Source: Synergistales bacterium (GTDB lineage: Bacteria > Synergistota > Synergistia > Synergistales > Aminobacteriaceae). From it: a stretch of 8,835 nucleotides of DNA. The stretch covers positions 1-8,835 of the forward strand of contig BOCC01000092.1 in NCBI GenBank assembly GCA_026002715.1, given 5' to 3'. The notes under the pieces were generated by a model, which had not been told where the DNA came from, ran no database searches, and worked only from the letters and a program-made list of their open reading frames with translations. Numbering within the stretch: the first letter of the stretch is position 1; every line of letters starts with the position of its first letter. The position numbers were made by a program, and so were the translations under genes. Below, in pieces: positions 5,323 through 8,835 of the stretch.

Positions 5323-5918
5323 AGTGTTTCGACGAACAATATTCCCAACATTATGACCAGCCCTCCGAAGAACGAAAACGCGTTCATGGATAGGGCCAAT
5401 TTGGCGTTGACGGAACGCCTGCCCGGGAGCAGACTGTTGAGGATGCACGACTCGGCCACAACGACCATAGCTTCCAGATACCATATCCAATGGTCATCGA
5501 ACGCATCCTCTCCGAAAAGGGCCTTAGGCAAAAGCATGATCAGATGCAGAACGGGGTGCGTCACGAGGCTGCAAAGCGCGACGCAAAGCAACTCCGTTTT
5601 TGCGCGGTATCCCCACAATGCCGCGAAGCCGCACTCCAATAAAAGCGTCAGAAAAAGAGAAAATAGGTAAAGAGCGGCTCGATGGGGCGCTCCTTCGATT
5701 GAGCAAAACTCAAAAACGCCCGCCAGAACAGCAAACGCCGGTATGGAAAAAAGCAACGCTCTAAAGGGCGAAGCCGCGTTTCCCAAAGACGCGCCGGCTT
5801 CGGCAGCCTTCAATTTATCGTCATGGCGATGCTTCCACACCCATAATACGAATATCGCGCACATACAAAATTTGATCAGGTACACCACTAAGGAACCGGC
5901 CTCCAAACTAAACTCCAA
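5310..5918 (-). CDS. Hypothetical six-TM integral membrane protein
   Basis: The product is about 200 residues with likely membrane helices near 10-28, 52-72, 82-103, 110-133, 146-164 and 176-198. Charged residues lie in the first loop (KHRHDDKLKAAE). The pair of motifs VTHPVLHL and YLEAMVVVAESCIL resembles a widespread group of small Firmicutes/Synergistota membrane proteins (TNP...H plus ExxVxxxE). I know no function for that group, and the resemblance is from memory. The start is uncertain. TTG at 5918 begins one base after the stop of the upstream gene but has no ribosome site. TTG at 5906 has TTGGAG at suitable distance. GTG at 5888 lies 11 bases after GGAGG. It is the last gene of the minus-strand cluster, and its end overlaps yoeB convergently by 13 bp. 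Confidence 0.75.
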   Translation of the reverse strand: MEFSLEAGSLVVYLIKFCMCAIFVLWVWKHRHDDKLKAAEAGASLGNAASPFRALLFSIPAFAVLAGVFEFCSIEGAPHRAALYLFSLFLTLLLECGFAALWGYRAKTELLCVALCSLVTHPVLHLIMLLPKALFGEDAFDDHWIWYLEAMVVVAESCILNSLLPGRRSVNAKLALSMNAFSFFGGLVIMLGILFVETLYSS

Positions 5919-5919
5919 A

Positions 5920-6228
5920 CTACGTGATGTTCCGCCACGTCAAAAATCGATAGAGATGACCTAATACCAAGAGGGAAAGAATCGAAAAATAGCACCACAT
6001 AAAAACCGATTTTTTGGAGGGCGCGGTTTTTCCTTTGGGCCAGCAAAAGAAGATAATAATAAACACGATAATCATCGCCACTATTGCAAACAGGAACGCC
6101 TGCACAGCAACACCTACAACAACCTCTCCGGGATTAAACGCGCTATTTGCCCAAGCCAGAGTGGGAAGAATAAAAACGACGCCAAGCGTTAAAAATAATT
6201 TTACGAAACTCCGAAAGTTTTTTCTCAC
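5920..6228 (-). CDS. Hypothetical small membrane protein with signal peptide
   Basis: The start is set at GTG 6228, after a GGTGAT-like site (about 6240-6235). The open frame extends further upstream to 6435, but that part is the overlapping neighbour gene read in another frame. From 6228 the product is 102 residues. It has a Sec signal peptide (MRKNFRSFVKLFLTL, core GVVFILPTLAWA, probable cleavage AWA-NS), a short NSAFNPGEV stretch, a strongly hydrophobic helix (about 42-64), a basic loop WPKGKTAPSKK and a second helix (about 74-92). NSA-plus-proline after the signal peptide is common in small secreted membrane proteins that pair with the TNP...H type encoded next door. It lies 28 bp after the PH-like gene and 1 bp before the next. 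Function unknown. Confidence 0.65.
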   Translation of the reverse strand: MRKNFRSFVKLFLTLGVVFILPTLAWANSAFNPGEVVVGVAVQAFLFAIVAMIIVFIIIFFCWPKGKTAPSKKSVFMWCYFSILSLLVLGHLYRFLTWRNIT

Positions 6229-6256
6229 GGCAATATCACCATCCAAAGACAGTATA

Positions 6257-7123
6257 TTAAAGTGGCCTATTTGCGGTATGTTCAGATACGGCTGTTTGAG
6301 CGGATAGCAACGCGGTAAAAATATCGGCGGATAACACGGTGGAGGCATGGATACAGAATTTCTCTTTGCCGTCGCTATCCTTGAGATAAATATTGTCCGT
6401 CCAACCGCCGATTTCCAGCTTGCATGCGCTGTCAAAGCCGATTGTTTGATCGTCTATCTTGATGTGATTTTTTGTCAGCGATAGGATTTTGAAAGAGTCG
6501 AAGGGCTTCAGGTATGACGCCATATTTTTGGTGAAATACGGAGAACTCATTGCTGATTTATCCACATATCTAATTTGCGCGGGAAGGTCTGTTTTCTGCC
6601 ATTGATCAAAGACCAAAGCGCCGCGCTCCTTAGTGTGCAGCGCCACAAATTGTTCGTTCAACTCTGTATTGTCGCTTGTTTGCGGCGTTATTGCGAACCA
6701 TTCGCTTGACGGATTTTTACGAAACGCTAAATGAGTGATATTGACTACGTTGTGAATATCGGCTCCAACGATAGTCAACGGTAATATATCTTCGATTTCC
6801 GCAAACGGCAAACAGGTGGGTTTTGCTTTTTTCGGTTTGACGACAATGCCGTTTTCGTATAATTCAAAGATTAGCTTTCCTCTCCAAATAACCGAAAGAT
6901 ATATCGATAGCGCCCCTCCGGCAACCAATACGGCGCCAATAGTCACAAGAAGCGACACCGGGTTGCCGCCGCCGCGATAAGTTATGCCGCCGCCCGAAAC
7001 CGCATACGCCGCCCACAACGCAAACAGCCCGACCGCGACAATAACGCTCCCCGCCGCCGCCAAGCCGATAAGCCGCGCTTTCCGAGGCTTATAAATTCTG
7101 ATTAATTCACCCATTTGTTCCAT
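6257..7123 (-). CDS. Two-TM protein with cytosolic PH-like domain (DUF6585-like)
   Basis: Membrane helices are at about 18-41 and 57-80, followed by RGKLIFELYENGIVV and a long soluble C-terminal region. This order of two helices and then an ELYENGI beta strand is typical of bacterial PH-like membrane proteins (DUF6585 and relatives); the assignment is from pattern, not search. A second ELYENG-like unit near the C-terminus (IKIDDQTIGFDSACKLEIGG) may be another PH-like repeat. Start: GAGGAGGA (7137-7130) sits directly against ATG 7129, with no spacer, but six bases before ATG 7123, so 7123 is chosen, giving 288 residues. It may share a transcript with the acetyltransferase 47 bp upstream. The gap also holds TTGTATTATATC-like promoter sequence. 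Function unknown; likely a membrane-anchored sensor or lipid-binding module. Confidence 0.7.
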   Translation of the reverse strand: MEQMGELIRIYKPRKARLIGLAAAGSVIVAVGLFALWAAYAVSGGGITYRGGGNPVSLLVTIGAVLVAGGALSIYLSVIWRGKLIFELYENGIVVKPKKAKPTCLPFAEIEDILPLTIVGADIHNVVNITHLAFRKNPSSEWFAITPQTSDNTELNEQFVALHTKERGALVFDQWQKTDLPAQIRYVDKSAMSSPYFTKNMASYLKPFDSFKILSLTKNHIKIDDQTIGFDSACKLEIGGWTDNIYLKDSDGKEKFCIHASTVLSADIFTALLSAQTAVSEHTANRPL

Positions 7124-7170
7124 AATCATTCCTCCTCATAGAAAATTACGAAGATATAATACAATTTTTT

Positions 7171-7692
7171 TCAGATTCGATAACGAGCCATCAGATATTC
7201 ATCCATGTATGCCCCGTCGCGTATCGCGGCGAATTTTTTTGTTCCCTCGACGACGAAGCCCATGCTTAGGTAAAGTTTGACGGCGGGCTCGTTGTCGATA
7301 AAAACGCTGAGTTCGACTCTTTTCAGCATCAGCCATTTGTCGGCGAGGTCGAGAATGGCGGCCATCAAAGCCCGTCCTATACCTTGCCTCTGATAATCCG
7401 CGTGAACCATGATGCCAAGTCCCGCGGTACGGCTTTCGCGGGGCATTTTTGAAACGGTAAGGCCGACGCAGCCCACAACGTGACCGTCTATCTCCGCCAC
7501 TAACATGTGGTCGCCATGCGAGAGGTTCCTGATGAACGCCTCCGTGTCGGCTACCCGCTCGCTTGCTATTCCAAGTATGGTCTCCCTGACGCCATTCATA
7601 GTGCGCAAATGGTTAATATCCGGTGAATCCTCCATTTTTATCGCTCTGATAACCATAGCGCACGCCTCATTCAGACGCGCTTCATAGGACAT
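7171..7692 (-). CDS. GNAT-family N-acetyltransferase, YhhY/AaaT-like
   Basis: GNAT enzymes transfer acetyl from acetyl-CoA to an amine. The 173-residue product has the full fold: VIRAIKMEDSPDI at the start, MLVAEIDGHVVGCVGL (beta 2-3), GIMVHADYQRQGIGRALM with the acetyl-CoA pyrophosphate-binding QRQGIG loop, VELSVFIDNEPAVKLYLSMGF and the C-terminal AIRDGAYMDEYLMARY. The VELSVFIDN..A...Y...GF and DG.Y.DEY.MAR segments recall E. coli YhhY/AaaT, an L-amino-acid acetyltransferase, so a small-molecule amino acid substrate is plausible but unproven. The ATG at 7692 follows GAGGAGGAAC at ideal distance; the longer frame to 7743 has no such site. It is first in the minus-strand cluster and divergent from the DUF2062 gene. 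Confidence 0.9.
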   Translation of the reverse strand: MSYEARLNEACAMVIRAIKMEDSPDINHLRTMNGVRETILGIASERVADTEAFIRNLSHGDHMLVAEIDGHVVGCVGLTVSKMPRESRTAGLGIMVHADYQRQGIGRALMAAILDLADKWLMLKRVELSVFIDNEPAVKLYLSMGFVVEGTKKFAAIRDGAYMDEYLMARYRI

Positions 7693-8001
7693 TTTATGTT
7701 CCTCCTCGTTTAAGCGAACCGCTTTCCCAAGCGTAAAACGCATAGATAGTTACAAGTGCTATAATTACTATAAACTAAAAACAAATAAAAAGTCGATAAA
7801 AATAGAAGCACGCAAGCGCCAAGAAAATATAGCCTGCAACTTTCAAGATTAAGGTGTATCATGATAAAATGGTCAAGGTTTTTGGCGCCTCCGACAGCGT
7901 ATGTCTTCAAGACGATACATTTTTCGGTAAGTGGTTGTTGCGGCGTAAATTAGCTTATAATCTACAAAAATTCCACAAATTATAAGGAGTGAGTCCGCTC
8001 G
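7693..8001. other. Divergent intergenic region between the GNAT and DUF2062 genes
   Basis: No gene is supported; a 66-codon minus frame (7710-7910) has no ribosome site or protein-like sequence. The stretch is A/T-rich near 7750-7810 and should hold promoters for both flanking genes. A dyad at 7899-7918 (GTATGTCTT/AAGAC.ATAC, one bulged base) could be an operator upstream of the DUF2062 promoter. GCGCCAA (7816-7822) and TTGGCGC (7882-7888) form a weaker distant inverted repeat. Confidence 0.4.
7935..7961 (+). promoter_or_regulatory. Candidate promoter for the DUF2062 gene
   Basis: TATAAT at 7956-7961 is a perfect -10 box. TTGTTG at 7935-7940 gives a 15-bp spacer, shorter than ideal; the weaker GGTTGT at 7933-7938 gives 17 bp. 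Transcription would begin about 35 bp before the GTG start codon at 8002. Confidence 0.5.
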
Positions 8002-8547
8002 GTGACAAAGACTCGTAAAAAACGAAGCCGATGGGAGAACTTCAAGCGATTAGTCAGGTTTCGCCTGATCGTTCCTATCAAACGCTTACGCCATCAGCCG
8101 GAGTATTCCGCTCGCGCTTCCATGGTTGGGTTGGCTTGGGCGTTCACTCCTCTGGTTGGGATTCAGATGTATCTGTGCTTAATGACCTGGGCAGTCGCCC
8201 GCAAGCTGTTCAAGTGGGATTTCTCTTTGCCCGTCGCCTGCGCTTGGACGTGGGCGACCAACGTATTTACGATATTGCCGACCTATTATATGTTCTACAT
8301 CACCGGCTATTACCTGTTGTGTTTTCAAAATAGCGCCACGGATTATGCGAGTTTTGCGGAGCTTTTTCAGAACGTGCTCTACTCCGATGTCGGTTTGTGG
8401 AACACCCTAAAAGTTTTCGCCTCCACCGCGAAAAAGGGCAGCTTGTTCATGGCTGTGGGATGCCTTCCTTATATGGCTATTTTCGGATGGATAGGTTATC
8501 ACTATACTTTCAAATACGCTTCGGCGCGGCAAAGGCGCCATAAATAA
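8002..8547 (+). CDS. DUF2062 domain-containing membrane protein
   Basis: The 181-residue protein begins with a basic cytosolic segment (KKRSRWENFKRLVRF), then shows the DUF2062 pattern: PEYSARASMVGLAWAFTPLVGIQMYL (arginine/alanine start of helix 1, then TP..G.Q), ARKLFKWD, and ACAWTWATNVFTILPTYYM (the tryptophan/asparagine segment, usually TW..NP.T..P.Y), followed by YITGYYLL. A last helix lies at about 147-168 and the tail is basic. The typical proline after the asparagine is replaced by valine (TNVFT). The start is GTG 8002 with AAGGAGTGAG at 7984-7993. DUF2062 proteins have no proven function; some are fused to or near glycosyltransferases, suggesting an envelope role. It is transcribed alone and ends 24 bp from the convergent permease gene. 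Confidence 0.85.
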   Translation: MTKTRKKRSRWENFKRLVRFRLIVPIKRLRHQPEYSARASMVGLAWAFTPLVGIQMYLCLMTWAVARKLFKWDFSLPVACAWTWATNVFTILPTYYMFYITGYYLLCFQNSATDYASFAELFQNVLYSDVGLWNTLKVFASTAKKGSLFMAVGCLPYMAIFGWIGYHYTFKYASARQRRHK

Positions 8548-8569
8548 AAAAGAAGCGGAACGGATCCGC
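8544..8569 (-). terminator. Intrinsic terminator of the FecCD permease gene (minus strand)
   Basis: On the minus strand GCGGA and TCCGC (8569-8565 and 8559-8555) form a hairpin around a five-base loop, followed by TTCTTTTTTATTT. It begins three bases after the permease stop codon. The stem is only 5 bp but the T-run is good. On the plus strand the run lies on the wrong side, so it should serve the minus strand only. Confidence 0.6.
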
Positions 8570-8571
8570 CC

Positions 8572-8835
8572 CTACTCTTGTCCCTTCCTGCGCGTCAGCA
8601 GCCACAAAAAAAACGGCGCGCCCAAAAACGAAGTTATTATCCCAACGGGAACTTCGATGGGGGCCCAAATGACGCGCGACGCGGCGTCGCACAGCACCAA
8701 AAACGATCCGCCAAAGATAGCGGACGCCGCGGTTAGGCGTCGGTGTGACGCGCCCACCAAAAGGCGGCAGATATGCGGCACTATCAGCCCCACAAAGGCC
8801 ACGGGGCCGCAGAACGACACGCAAAGGGCGGATCC
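8572..8835 (-). CDS. FecCD-family ABC transporter permease, C-terminal part (siderophore/cobalamin uptake)
   Basis: The frame is open from the right edge to TAG 8572-8574, giving the last 87 codons of a protein normally about 330-350 residues long. The sequence carries the family hallmarks: CGPVAFVGLIVPHICR (the GPI.FVGL..PH..R motif of BtuC/FecD/FhuB), the following RRLTAASAIFGGSFLVLCDA, and IEVPVGIITSFLGAPFFLWLL, the conserved PvGi.t...G.PfF.wLL end. Proteins of this type form the membrane channel for import of ferric siderophores, haem or cobalamin, working with a binding protein and an ATPase that would be encoded nearby, outside this window. The substrate cannot be told from this fragment. 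A terminator follows the stop codon, so the gene is probably last in its transcript. Confidence 0.95.
   Translation of the reverse strand, partial: GSALCVSFCGPVAFVGLIVPHICRLLVGASHRRLTAASAIFGGSFLVLCDAASRVIWAPIEVPVGIITSFLGAPFFLWLLTRRKGQE

Noticed and set aside
4649..5490. Two minus-strand frames (166 and 169 codons) opposite yefM-yoeB
   Set aside because: They lie opposite two certain genes and have no family resemblance; their length follows from the codon usage of the plus-strand genes.
6229..6435. N-terminal extension of the small signal-peptide protein back to 6435
   Set aside because: These codons overlap the end of the PH-like gene in a different frame, and the signal peptide begins only at the GTG at 6228.
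7710..7910. 66-codon minus-strand frame with a hydrophobic stretch
   Set aside because: It covers the likely promoter area of the GNAT gene and has no ribosome site; the A/T-rich DNA accounts for the apparent hydrophobic residues.
8031..8333. 100-codon plus-strand frame inside the DUF2062 gene
   Set aside because: Out of frame with a clearly recognised protein, with no ribosome site and no known domain.
8830..8835. Window ends exactly on a GGATCC site, with another at 8562-8567
   Set aside because: A BamHI-like end could hint at a clone boundary, but one six-base match at a cut point is not evidence of anything biological.

Overview
The window reads as a mosaic accessory region of a bacterial chromosome with two sharply different halves. 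The left ~3.9 kb is mobile-element debris. The right ~4.9 kb carries intact, mostly small genes. Several genes have strong purine-rich ribosome binding sites (GGAGGAGG type), and two proteins have clear Sec signal peptides. Family affinities are mixed: a DUF6431/DDE/AAA transposon, an IS1634-type transposase, RidA, YefM-YoeB, DUF2062 and FecCD. This fits an anaerobe of the Synergistota or Firmicutes (Clostridia) type, but that is a guess from family distribution; no rRNA or marker gene is present to settle it.

Layout. Bases 1-105 may hold the last 33 codons of a gene entering from the left. Bases 105-490 hold no convincing gene, only a 10-bp inverted repeat (331-395). Bases ~491-3388 are a decayed three-gene transposon in the order DUF6431 zinc-finger protein, DDE transposase, AAA ATPase. 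Every gene is broken by short deletions, frameshifts or a nonsense codon, and the ATPase has lost its P-loop. Its right end abuts, within a base or two, the in-frame C-terminal quarter of an IS1634-family transposase (3389-3793), so one mobile element appears to have landed in another. A strong hairpin terminator follows at 3826-3872.

Bases 4052-4648 hold a possible 40-codon small ORF whose stop overlaps the start of a secreted RidA-family protein, then a strong terminator. Bases 4737-5322 hold a complete YefM-YoeB toxin-antitoxin operon with a TGTACA-core palindrome over its likely -10 box and a 21-bp tandem duplication of the antitoxin start region. The toxin gene overlaps by 13 bp the end of a minus-strand cluster (7692 down to 5310). 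That cluster encodes a YhhY/AaaT-like GNAT acetyltransferase, a two-TM protein with a cytosolic PH-like domain, a short signal-peptide membrane protein and a six-TM membrane protein. The last three are nearly abutting and look like an envelope-associated operon of unknown function. On the right, a DUF2062 membrane protein (8002-8547, plus strand) converges on the 3' end of a FecCD-type iron/cobalamin transporter permease (minus strand) that runs off the window; a minus-strand terminator lies between them.

No CRISPR, tRNA or rRNA was seen. The most distinctive features are the nested element with its deletion-dominated decay, the duplicated translation start of the antitoxin, and the membrane-protein cluster.
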